DNA of 64,000 bases, taken from JBKEDS01 sp047975545. GTDB taxonomy: Bacteria > Bacteroidota > Bacteroidia > Flavobacteriales > Flavobacteriaceae. Shown in pieces: positions 33,889 to 41,357 of this stretch. How positions within the stretch are numbered: position 1 is the first letter of the stretch; every line of letters starts with the position of its first letter. The stretch is from assembly GCA_047975545.1 (NCBI GenBank), contig JBKEDS010000015.1, positions 1-64,000 on the forward strand, read 5' to 3'. Both the position numbers and the translations under genes were made by a program. The notes under the pieces were generated by a model. It saw only the letters and a program-made list of their open reading frames with translations. It searched no databases and had not been told where the DNA came from.

Positions 33889-33931
33889 ATAACTCACAAC
33901 TCACAACTCATAACTTGATAACCCATAACTA
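33889..33931 (+). repeat. CATAACC-type low-complexity leader
   Basis: Repeats of AACTCACAACTCATAACTTGATAACCCATAACT precede the start of the second ATPase gene, like the leaders at 9631 and 11517. Confidence 0.5.
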
Positions 33932-33939
33932 CAAAAAAA

Positions 33940-34692
33940 ATGAACCCTTCAACTAAAAAAGTAGTGATAAAAACCGATAAGCTAACCAAAAAATTTGGCG
34001 ATTTTATAGCCACCAACGCCATAAGTTTTGAAGTTTACGAGGGTGAAATTTTTGGGTTTCTCGGTGCCAATGGTGCAGGTAAAACCACGGCCATGAAAAT
34101 GCTTTGCGGGCTTTCGGCACCAACGTCCGGAAAGGCTACCGTTGCGGGTTTCGACGTGTACAAACAAACCGAAAGTATAAAAAAGAACATAGGTTATATG
34201 AGCCAAAAGTTTTCTCTATACGAAGATTTGACCGTTTTGGAAAATATCGATTTTTTTGGAGGTATTTATGGGTTGAGCAACAAGGTTTTGAAAGAAAAAG
34301 GCAATGCGTTAATAAAAACTTTGGGCATGCAAAACGAAGCGAATAAAATGGTAGGGGCATTGCCTTTGGGCTGGAAGCAAAAATTGGCCTTTTCGGTAGC
34401 CATCCTGCACGACCCGAAAATTGTGTTTTTGGACGAACCAACGGGAGGCGTGGACCCCGTAACACGACGCCAGTTTTGGGACTTAATATACAATGCCGCC
34501 GATAGGGGCATTACCGTTTTTGTTACCACGCATTATATGGACGAGGCCGAGTACTGCAACCGTGTTTCCATGATGGTCGATGGCGTTATGGAAGCTCTGG
34601 ACACGCCCGGGAACCTAAAAAAGCAATTTGGCGTAACTACCATGGACGAGGTGTTTTACCAGCTTGCAAGAGGTGCAAAACGAGGCGAATAA
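33940..34692 (+). CDS. ABC transporter ATPase, second of two
   Basis: A 250-residue ATPase with Walker A GANGAGKTT, the variant signature LPLGWKQKLAFSV instead of LSGGQ, Walker B IVFLDEPTGGVDP and H-loop TTHYMDEA. The LPLGW signature also occurs, as I recall, in the second half of YbhF, so it is a family feature rather than decay. With the first ATPase it probably forms a heterodimer energising the two permeases downstream. Confidence 0.93.
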   Translation: MNPSTKKVVIKTDKLTKKFGDFIATNAISFEVYEGEIFGFLGANGAGKTTAMKMLCGLSAPTSGKATVAGFDVYKQTESIKKNIGYMSQKFSLYEDLTVLENIDFFGGIYGLSNKVLKEKGNALIKTLGMQNEANKMVGALPLGWKQKLAFSVAILHDPKIVFLDEPTGGVDPVTRRQFWDLIYNAADRGITVFVTTHYMDEAEYCNRVSMMVDGVMEALDTPGNLKKQFGVTTMDEVFYQLARGAKRGE

Positions 34693-34731
34693 GCAACGCC
34701 ATAAATTGGAAAACCAATAACCACAAAAAAA

Positions 34732-34873
34732 ATGAAACACCCATGATTAAGGCTAAATTACACAGAGGAATGTTAATTAGGGTGTTCCATACTTGCACTG
34801 AGCTTAACGAAATGCCTGCACTGAGCTTGACGAAGTGTGACCATTAAAAAAACATAAATATTAACACATGAAA
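34732..34873 (+). repeat. R1 element, copy B (two 23-bp modules)
   Basis: The element runs from ATGAAACACCC to CACATGAAA, where the last ATG is the start codon of the permease gene at 34868. The inverted pair ACACCC/GGGTGT closes the left part. Two modules follow, CTTGCACTGAGCTTAACGAA and TGCACTGAGCTTGACGAAG, the only copy with two. The left ATG reads MKHP then stop. Confidence 0.88.
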
Positions 34874-35974
34874 CAGTTTAAATCGTTTGTAACAAAGGAA
34901 TTTTATCATGTTTTCCGCGACAAAAAAACGCTTTTAATGCTGTTTGGGTTGCCCATTGTGCAAATTGTTTTGTTTGGTTTTGCCATGACCAACGAAATAA
35001 AAAACGCCAAAATCGTGGTGTGCGATTATGCCAAGGACCAAGCATCGCAGCACATTATCGAAAAAATAGGGGCTAACGACCATTTTATTATCGAAAAAGC
35101 CTTGTTAAGCCACGACCAAATCGAACAGGCCTTTAAAAAGGGAAACATTAAAATAGCTGTTGTTTTTCCGGCTAATTTCAACAAAAGCTTATTGCATTTT
35201 AACCAAGCACAAATACAGGTTATTGCCGATGCTTCCGACCCCAATACGGCAACAACGCTAACAAGTTACATTAACACTATAATAAACAATTACCAAGCCG
35301 AACGGTTTCAGCAACAAGCAATTCCTTACGCCATTATTCCCGAAACAAGAATGCTTTACAACCCCGAGCTAAAAGGCGCCACCTCTTTTGTGCCGGGCAT
35401 TATGGCCTTGGTGCTTATGCTATTTTGCGTGCTTATGACGGCGGTTTCCATTGTAAGGGAAAAAGAAACGGGTACCATGGAAATTTTACTGGTATCGCCC
35501 ATAAACCCGTTTTTGGTAATCGTATCCAAAATGCTGCCCTATTTGGTGCTGTCGCTTGTAAACCTTAGCATTATTTTGGTCATGAGCGTAACCTTATTGG
35601 AAATGCCCATAAACGGAAGCCTTGCTTTATTGGTGGCCGAAAGCACCCTGCTTATTCTGTGCGCTTTGTCGGCAGGGCTGTTAATTTCCAATATAACCAA
35701 TTCGCAGCAGGCGGCCATGCTTATTTCCATGATGGGCATGATGCTGCCCATTATGTTGTTTACGGGCTTCATGTTTCCGTTGGAAAACATGCCGAAAGTC
35801 CTCCAAATTGTTGCCAATATTTTTCCGTCGAAATGGTACTATATTATTATAAAATCGATTATGATAAAAGGTTTGGGCTTTGCCGCTATTTGGAAAGAAA
35901 CCCTTGTTTTATTTGGCATGACGGCTTTTTTAATGGTGCTGAGTTTGAAAAAATTTAAAATACGATTAGAATAG
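34868..35974 (+). CDS. ABC-2 type permease, first of two
   Basis: A 368-residue inner-membrane permease of the YbhS/YhhJ type. One helix (about residues 20-40, LLMLFGLPIVQIVLFGFAMT) is followed by a large periplasmic domain (about 45-175) and five C-terminal helices, with the family motif VREKETGTMEILLVSPI at about 198-215. The gene starts at the terminal ATGAAA of R1 copy B, so its leader is entirely element sequence. It pairs with the permease at 36073. Confidence 0.93.
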   Translation: MKQFKSFVTKEFYHVFRDKKTLLMLFGLPIVQIVLFGFAMTNEIKNAKIVVCDYAKDQASQHIIEKIGANDHFIIEKALLSHDQIEQAFKKGNIKIAVVFPANFNKSLLHFNQAQIQVIADASDPNTATTLTSYINTIINNYQAERFQQQAIPYAIIPETRMLYNPELKGATSFVPGIMALVLMLFCVLMTAVSIVREKETGTMEILLVSPINPFLVIVSKMLPYLVLSLVNLSIILVMSVTLLEMPINGSLALLVAESTLLILCALSAGLLISNITNSQQAAMLISMMGMMLPIMLFTGFMFPLENMPKVLQIVANIFPSKWYYIIIKSIMIKGLGFAAIWKETLVLFGMTAFLMVLSLKKFKIRLE

Positions 35975-36030
35975 AAAACAATTAAAGGAAGGCGTCGTTA
36001 AGCGGTGGCGGTTGGGCTTGTATTCAAAAC

Positions 36031-36053
36031 GGTGGCTGAGCTTGTCGAAGCCC
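36031..36053. repeat. Isolated GAGCTTGTCGAAG motif
   Basis: GGTGGCTGAGCTTGTCGAAG followed by CCCC contains the core of the R1 module with one change, and GGCT can pair with AGCC. It lies between the two permease genes. Confidence 0.5.
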
Positions 36054-36072
36054 CAACTTTCAACTAAAAAAA

Positions 36073-37194
36073 ATGAGAACACTAAAATTTTTATTACGAA
36101 AGGAGTTTAAGCAAATCTTTAGGAACAAAGCCATTTTGCCCATGATTTTTGTTGCGCCAATCGTGCAGTTATTGGTATTGCCCTTGGCGGCCGATTTTGA
36201 AGTTAAAAACATTAATATAGCCATTGTGGACCACGACCGTTCCATATATTCGCAAAAACTTGCCTCTAAAATTACGGCATCGGGCTATTTTCAGCTAACC
36301 CAATACGGCAATTCGTTTCAAGAGGCTTTTCGCCAAATAGAAAAGGACAAAGCCGATTTAATTTTGGAAATCCCCCAAGATTTCGAAAAAAACCTAACCC
36401 GCCAAGGTGGCGAAAAATTATTTATTGCCGCAAACGCCATAAACGGGGTAAAAGCGGGCTTGGGCGGTAGTTACCTTGGGCAAATTATAACCGACTTTAA
36501 CCAAGATATTCGCTTAAAATGGCTATCGCCGCAAAAAAGCAACACTTCGCCAAGCATACAGGTAACGTCGTCCAACTGGTACAACCCGCATTTAAATTAC
36601 CAAATGTACATGGTGCCGGGTATTTTGGTAGCCTTGGTAACCATGATAGGCTCGTATATGTGCGCCCTTAATATTGTAAAGGAAAAAGAAGTGGGTACCA
36701 TCGAGCAAATAAACGTAACACCGGTAAAAAAGTACCAGTTTATTTTGGGCAAGCTCATTCCGTTTTGGGTCATTGGTATGTTTGTGTTTAGCGTGGGGCT
36801 GTTTGTTGTGGCTTGGTGGTTTTATGGTATTGTACCCCTGGGAAACCTGTTTTTGTTGTATGGGTATTTGGCACTTTATTTAGTGGCTGTTCTGGGCTTG
36901 GGGCTGCTTATTTCTACCTATTCCGAAACCCAGCAGCAGGCCATGTCGGTCGCCTTTTTCTTTATCATGATTTTTATGATGATGAGCGGCCTCTTCACCT
37001 TAATCGACAGTATGCCAACATGGGCCTATTACATTGCGAAAAGCGTTCCTATAACCTATTTTGTCGAGGTGGTACGCATGATAGTATTAAAGGGAAGCGG
37101 TTTTGCCGATATTAAAACCCATTTTTTAATTATGGTAGGTTTTGCCCTGCTTTTAAACGGATGGGCTGTTTTTAATTATAAGAAAACCAGCTAA
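36073..37194 (+). CDS. ABC-2 type permease, second of two
   Basis: A 373-residue inner-membrane permease of the YbhR type, with one N-terminal helix (about residues 18-38), a periplasmic domain and five C-terminal helices. The motif VKEKEVGTIEQINVTPVKK matches the first permease's counterpart. The two would form the heterodimeric channel of the exporter. It is the last gene of the tetR-tolC-hlyD-ABC set. Substrates of YbhGFSR-like systems include drugs and cations, but none can be inferred here. Confidence 0.93.
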   Translation: MRTLKFLLRKEFKQIFRNKAILPMIFVAPIVQLLVLPLAADFEVKNINIAIVDHDRSIYSQKLASKITASGYFQLTQYGNSFQEAFRQIEKDKADLILEIPQDFEKNLTRQGGEKLFIAANAINGVKAGLGGSYLGQIITDFNQDIRLKWLSPQKSNTSPSIQVTSSNWYNPHLNYQMYMVPGILVALVTMIGSYMCALNIVKEKEVGTIEQINVTPVKKYQFILGKLIPFWVIGMFVFSVGLFVVAWWFYGIVPLGNLFLLYGYLALYLVAVLGLGLLISTYSETQQQAMSVAFFFIMIFMMMSGLFTLIDSMPTWAYYIAKSVPITYFVEVVRMIVLKGSGFADIKTHFLIMVGFALLLNGWAVFNYKKTS

Positions 37195-37324
37195 GGGAAT
37201 TTTTGATTTACGAATTATGATTTCGAAATGAAAAATCTTTTTTTTTGAAAATTTCATAAAAAACCATAAACCCCAAGCAACCTTTTTGTTATGTTTTCAT
37301 CTTGTAATAAACTTCAACTTAACT

Positions 37325-37837
37325 GTGAAAAATATTACACAATTTCTTTGCTTATTTTTGCTCTGCGCATGCCTGTTTGGGTGTTGTTGGGGCAACGAAC
37401 CCGGTATGCCGGCCCAGTCAAGCAATTACGCTCCTGTAACCATGCTTCGTACCGAATTTGAAACTTCCGTAGAAACCCTACAAAATCAAACCATTGTAAA
37501 TTCGGGCAAGATTTATGTTTTCGACGATTTTCTTTTTATAAATGAAGTAAACAAGGGCTTTCATGTTTTTGATTATTCAAATGCCGAAAACCCTGTTCCC
37601 CTTTGCTTTATAAATACGCCGGGCGCTACCGATGTAAGTATAAAAAACGGGATGCTGTACATAAACCAAGCCGTCGATTTAATTACCTTAAAATACAACA
37701 GCGACACTAAAATTTTCGATGTTTTGTACAGAAACACAAATGTTTTTCCGCAGAAAATTTCGCCCGACGGATTCGAGTTTTACGATATAAATGCGAATGA
37801 AATAATTGTTGGTTTTAATTTAAATAGCACAAAATGA
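37325..37837 (+). CDS. LVIVD-repeat lipoprotein, possibly shortened
   Basis: A 170-residue protein from GTG at 37325, a start that places the lipoprotein signal properly (FLCLFLLCACLFGC). The body has beta-propeller-like LVIVD units, for example DDFLFINEVNKGFHVFDYS. It stops at TGA 37835-37837, and that TGA is part of the ATGAAA left end of R1 copy C. The next gene, 87 bases on, is a longer paralogue. The small number of repeats and the stop within the element edge suggest the 3' end may have been cut by the insertion. Not proven. Confidence 0.65.
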   Translation: MKNITQFLCLFLLCACLFGCCWGNEPGMPAQSSNYAPVTMLRTEFETSVETLQNQTIVNSGKIYVFDDFLFINEVNKGFHVFDYSNAENPVPLCFINTPGATDVSIKNGMLYINQAVDLITLKYNSDTKIFDVLYRNTNVFPQKISPDGFEFYDINANEIIVGFNLNSTK

Positions 37838-37930
37838 AACACCTATGATTAAGTCTGAATCACACAGAGGAATGTTAATTAGGGTGTTCCATGTGACCAT
37901 TAAAAAAACAATAAACATTAACACATGAAA
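37834..37930 (+). repeat. R1 element, copy C (no 23-bp module)
   Basis: The element runs from ATGAAACACCT to CACATGAAA. GGGTGTTCCATG is followed directly by TGACCATTAAAAAAAC, so the 23-bp module is absent. Its left end supplies the stop of the upstream gene and its right end the start codon of the next. Confidence 0.88.
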
Positions 37931-38656
37931 AAGTATTTATTAGCAGCATTATTTGCTGTTGCCATATTGGCTTGTAGCGAAGATTCGTCCAACGCCGAAA
38001 CCTCGCAAGTTGGTACGGGTGGTTCGTTAGCCATTTTTGCGCTAAAAGGACATTATTTGTACACGGTTGATAATAACGCATTAAATGTGTTTTCCCTAAT
38101 AAACGAAGCACAGCCCGTTAAGGTTAACGAGGTTTTTGTGGGGTTTAGCATAGAAACCTTGTTTTCCGACGCCAACTATTTGTACATAGGCTCAAGGGAA
38201 GGCATGTATATTTACAACATTGAAAACCCCGAAGCACCCAAGCGGCTTGCTGCCGTACAGCACTTAACGGCTTGCGACCCCGTTGTTTCAAATGGCCAGT
38301 ATGCGTTTGTAACCCTGCACTCTACCAGTATATGCGGCAATAATACCAATGTTCTGGAGGTTTACGATGTTTCAAGCCCGACAAGCCCGTCGCTTTTGCA
38401 TTCAAGAAATTTAACGGCTCCAAAAGGCTTGGGGCTTTATAACGATTATCTTTTTGTGTGCGACGATGTTATTAAAATATTCGATGTTTCAACCGCTAAA
38501 AATCCTGTTTTGGTGCATAGCCTGGACAAGGTTTGTTTTGATGTAATAATAAAAGAAAATACATTGTTTGCCATTGGCGAAAACGGCATGTACAGATACC
38601 AATTAAACGAGAACGACATTGCCGATATTAATTTGAAAAGCGCATTGGATTTTTAA
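37925..38656 (+). CDS. LVIVD-repeat beta-propeller lipoprotein
   Basis: A 243-residue protein with a lipoprotein signal (LAALFAVAILAC, Cys about residue 17). It has several beta-propeller units of the LVIVD type, each ending in a V.DVS-like strand: NYLYIGSREGMYIYNIENPE, VLEVYDVSSPTSPSLL, DDVIKIFDVSTAKNPVL. Its start codon is the terminal ATG of R1 copy C. It is probably anchored to an outer-membrane face. Function unknown; the paralogue lies immediately upstream. Confidence 0.82.
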   Translation: MKKYLLAALFAVAILACSEDSSNAETSQVGTGGSLAIFALKGHYLYTVDNNALNVFSLINEAQPVKVNEVFVGFSIETLFSDANYLYIGSREGMYIYNIENPEAPKRLAAVQHLTACDPVVSNGQYAFVTLHSTSICGNNTNVLEVYDVSSPTSPSLLHSRNLTAPKGLGLYNDYLFVCDDVIKIFDVSTAKNPVLVHSLDKVCFDVIIKENTLFAIGENGMYRYQLNENDIADINLKSALDF

Positions 38657-38690
38657 AAGGCTATTAGCAAGTAGCAGTTTTAATATTTTT

Positions 38691-38732
38691 GATTAACGAT
38701 TAACGATTAACTATTAACGATTAACGATTAAC
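38691..38732 (+). repeat. Six tandem heptamers GATTAAC
   Basis: Five GATTAAC units and one TATTAAC (fourth position) follow without spacers. Identical heptamers with no spacer structure rule out a CRISPR array. Such an array can change length by slippage. Confidence 0.85.
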
Positions 38733-38754
38733 GATTTTTGAGTTTTGAAAGCAT

Positions 38755-38787
38755 CGTCATTACGAGGAGGTACGACGAAGTAATCTC
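38755..38787. repeat. REP-like half-palindrome copy
   Basis: CGTCATTACGAGGAGG followed by TACGACGAAGTAATCTC belongs with the copies at 46858, 62311 and 63423. Only one arm of the palindrome is present here. Confidence 0.65.
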
Positions 38788-38941
38788 TTTATCGATTAAC
38801 AATTATCAAGTGGCAATTTTTGAAGGTGAAAAACGCAACGCATCAAGCCTCTGCGTATCTCCGTGAAAACCTCTGCGAATCTCTGCGTAACAACGCCTTC
38901 TAAAATTCCCAAAAGCTATCATTACCTTAAAAATAAAACCT

Positions 38942-38949
38942 TAACTTTG
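38942..38949 (+). promoter_or_regulatory. purM -7 box
   Basis: TAACTTTG fits TAnnTTTG and lies 17 bases before the purM start. No good -33 TTG was found. Confidence 0.5.
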
Positions 38950-38966
38950 CGGTTCAACATAAAAAT

Positions 38967-40145
38967 ATGAGCCAAGAAGTATCCAAGCGCTATGCGCAGC
39001 GTGGGGTTTCGGCATCGAAGGAAGATGTCCACAATGCCATAAAAAACATCGACAAAGGCCTGTTTCCAAAGGCGTTTTGCAAAATAGTACCCGATTATTT
39101 AACGGGCAATAAGGACTATTGCCTAATCATGCACGCCGACGGTGCCGGAACAAAATCGGCATTGGCCTATATGTACTGGAAGGAAACGGGGGATATTTCG
39201 GTTTGGAAAGGTATTGCGCAAGATGCCCTTATAATGAACATAGACGATTTGTTGTGCGTGGGCGCTACCGATAATATTATGTTGTCCTCTACCATTGGGC
39301 GAAACAAAAACCTGATTCCCGGCGAAGTTATTTCTGCTATTATCAACGGTACCGAAGACCTTATTTCGGAGTTAAAAACATTTGGCGTAACCATACACTC
39401 CACCGGGGGCGAAACCGCCGATGTGGGCGATTTGGTGCGTACCATTATTGTCGATTCTACCGTTACGGCACGAATAAAGCGCAGCGATGTTATAAACAAT
39501 GCCAACATACAGGCGGGCGATGTTATCGTGGGGCTGGAAAGTTTTGGGCAGGCCGCCTACGAAAAAACGTATAACGGCGGTATGGGCAGCAATGGCTTAA
39601 CTTCGGCAAGACACGATGTATTCCATAATTATTTGGCAAAAAAATACCCCGAAAGCTTTGATGCCTCGGTGCCGGAGGATTTGGTATATTCCGGTAAGGT
39701 AAAATTAACCGATACCGTTGAAAACGCCCCCATAGATGCCGGAAAATTGGTGCTATCGCCAACCAGGACCTATGCGCCCATTATTAAAAAAATACTATCG
39801 AAATACAATAGCGAAACCATCCACGGTATGGTGCATTGTTCGGGTGGAGCACAAACCAAGGTGCTTCATTTTGTCGATCAGTTTCATATTATAAAGGATA
39901 ATATGTTTCCCGTTCCGCCGTTGTTCAAATTAATCCAGCAACAAAGCAAAACCGATTGGAAGGAAATGTACCAAGTATTCAACTGCGGGCATAGAATGGA
40001 GTTGTACGTAGCACCCGATATAGCCGAAAGTATTATTGAAATATCAAAATCGTTTCATGTGGACGCCAAGATTATTGGTAGGGTGGAAGCCTCGGCAACC
40101 AAAAAACTTACCATAAAAAGCGAATACGGCGAGTTTGTATACTAA
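38967..40145 (+). CDS. purM: AIR synthase, Bacteroidota-type PurM
   Basis: A 392-residue enzyme of purine synthesis that closes the imidazole ring of aminoimidazole ribotide. It begins MSQEVSKRYAQRGVSASKED and shows the PurM motifs HADGAGTKSALAYMYWK, GVTIHSTGGETADVGD and VHCSGGAQTKVLHF. It is longer than the typical enzyme of about 345 residues, as is normal for the Bacteroidota form. The 310-base spacer upstream is full of repeats. Confidence 0.93.
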   Translation: MSQEVSKRYAQRGVSASKEDVHNAIKNIDKGLFPKAFCKIVPDYLTGNKDYCLIMHADGAGTKSALAYMYWKETGDISVWKGIAQDALIMNIDDLLCVGATDNIMLSSTIGRNKNLIPGEVISAIINGTEDLISELKTFGVTIHSTGGETADVGDLVRTIIVDSTVTARIKRSDVINNANIQAGDVIVGLESFGQAAYEKTYNGGMGSNGLTSARHDVFHNYLAKKYPESFDASVPEDLVYSGKVKLTDTVENAPIDAGKLVLSPTRTYAPIIKKILSKYNSETIHGMVHCSGGAQTKVLHFVDQFHIIKDNMFPVPPLFKLIQQQSKTDWKEMYQVFNCGHRMELYVAPDIAESIIEISKSFHVDAKIIGRVEASATKKLTIKSEYGEFVY

Positions 40146-40213
40146 AAAAAGTTTGGAACGGTTGTTGATAACAAAGTAGCTTAATCAAAAAACTAACACC
40201 TAACACCTTGATT

Positions 40214-41176
40214 ATGAAAAATATTGCATTGCTAACAATGGCCTTTTTGTGCTTTCAGCTAAGCATGGCCCAACCCGACTCATTGTTTTTTAAAATCCCG
40301 CCAAAAAAATACGACGGCCCCCAATGGAACTATAAAAACAACGCCTCTTTGTATTTAAGTGAAGTGGCCTTTGTAAACTGGAATTCGGGTGGCGATAATT
40401 CCATTTCCGGCTTGTTGGGCTACGAAGGTTCGGCCAATTATTCCGATAAGTATTTTACATGGAAAAATAGCGGACTGTTCCGCTTTGGCGTAAATAAACA
40501 AAAGGGTAGGGAGCTCCGAAAATCGGACGACTTGGTGGAACTTAACTCCAATATAGGCTACAAGCCCGATAGTATTTCCAACTGGTTTTATTCGGCAAAA
40601 CTCAATTTTAGGACCCAAACCTTAAACGGTTACAAATATCCCGATACCAGCGAGCCTATTTCCCGACTGTTTGCGCCCGCTTATTTGTTTTTGGGTGCGG
40701 GAATGGAATATGGCAAAAACATAGATAAATTATCGTTTTACGTGTCGCCACTAACGCTTAAGGCTACCTTTGTTTTAGATGAAGATTTGTCCAATGCCGG
40801 GGCTTTTGGCGTAACGCCGGCCGTTTTCGACGACTTCGGAAACGTTATAGTAAAGGGCCAGCGTGTACGAAAGGAAATGGGGCTATTGCTAACCAATAGC
40901 TACGAGGCCGAAGTGGTGGAAAATATTGTGGTGAAAAACGAAGTAAGCCTGTACAGCGATTATGCCCATAATTTTGGCAATGTCGATGTGGATTGGCGGT
41001 TGGATTTCGATTTTAAGGTGAATAGTTTTATAAAAGCTACCTTAGGTTCGCATTTACGGTACGACGACGATATAAAAACAACCAAGCCCTCAAGCGTAGA
41101 AGGCGAAACCGTAGAAGCAGGCGCAAAAGTGCAATGGAAACAGTTTTTAGGTATTGGTTTTGCAGTGGATTTTTAA
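40214..41176 (+). CDS. DUF3078 secreted beta-barrel protein
   Basis: A 320-residue protein with a signal peptide (ALLTMAFLCFQLSMAQ). The DUF3078 pattern is clear: ASLYLSEVAFVNWNSGGDNS near the start and strands rich in Trp, Tyr and Asn through a terminal FLGIGFAVDF. The ATG at 40214 is preferred to the TTG six bases earlier. It is likely to sit in the outer membrane. Function unknown. It follows purM by 68 bases. Confidence 0.87.
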   Translation: MKNIALLTMAFLCFQLSMAQPDSLFFKIPPKKYDGPQWNYKNNASLYLSEVAFVNWNSGGDNSISGLLGYEGSANYSDKYFTWKNSGLFRFGVNKQKGRELRKSDDLVELNSNIGYKPDSISNWFYSAKLNFRTQTLNGYKYPDTSEPISRLFAPAYLFLGAGMEYGKNIDKLSFYVSPLTLKATFVLDEDLSNAGAFGVTPAVFDDFGNVIVKGQRVRKEMGLLLTNSYEAEVVENIVVKNEVSLYSDYAHNFGNVDVDWRLDFDFKVNSFIKATLGSHLRYDDDIKTTKPSSVEGETVEAGAKVQWKQFLGIGFAVDF

Positions 41177-41357
41177 ACTTTTGAATTGAAAATAAATTTC
41201 AAAAAATTGTTAACTTTTTTGTGTTGATAATTTTTTAAATCATTTAAAATAAGTAAATTACATTTTTTTATTGTAAACTTCCTGTTTTTTTTAGTGTAAA
41301 TGTTTCGTGGTTTTTTACGTAATTTGTATTTGTAAAACCAAACTAATCGAAACAGCC

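Larger units (their letters stand above)
38657..38966. other. Repeat-rich spacer before purM
   Basis: The region holds the GATTAAC tandem array (38691-38732), an REP-like copy (38755-38787), and a CTCTGCGTATCTCCGTG plus CTCTGCGAATCTCTGCGT stretch at about 38850-38891. The purM -7 box is at 38942. No gene is visible. Confidence 0.65.

Noticed and set aside
38691..38732. CRISPR array
   Set aside because: The repeats are contiguous heptamers with no unique spacers and no cas gene nearby.
41177..41357. Cobalamin riboswitch before nrdJ
   Set aside because: The leader is AT-rich with no recognisable B12-box or multi-helix core.
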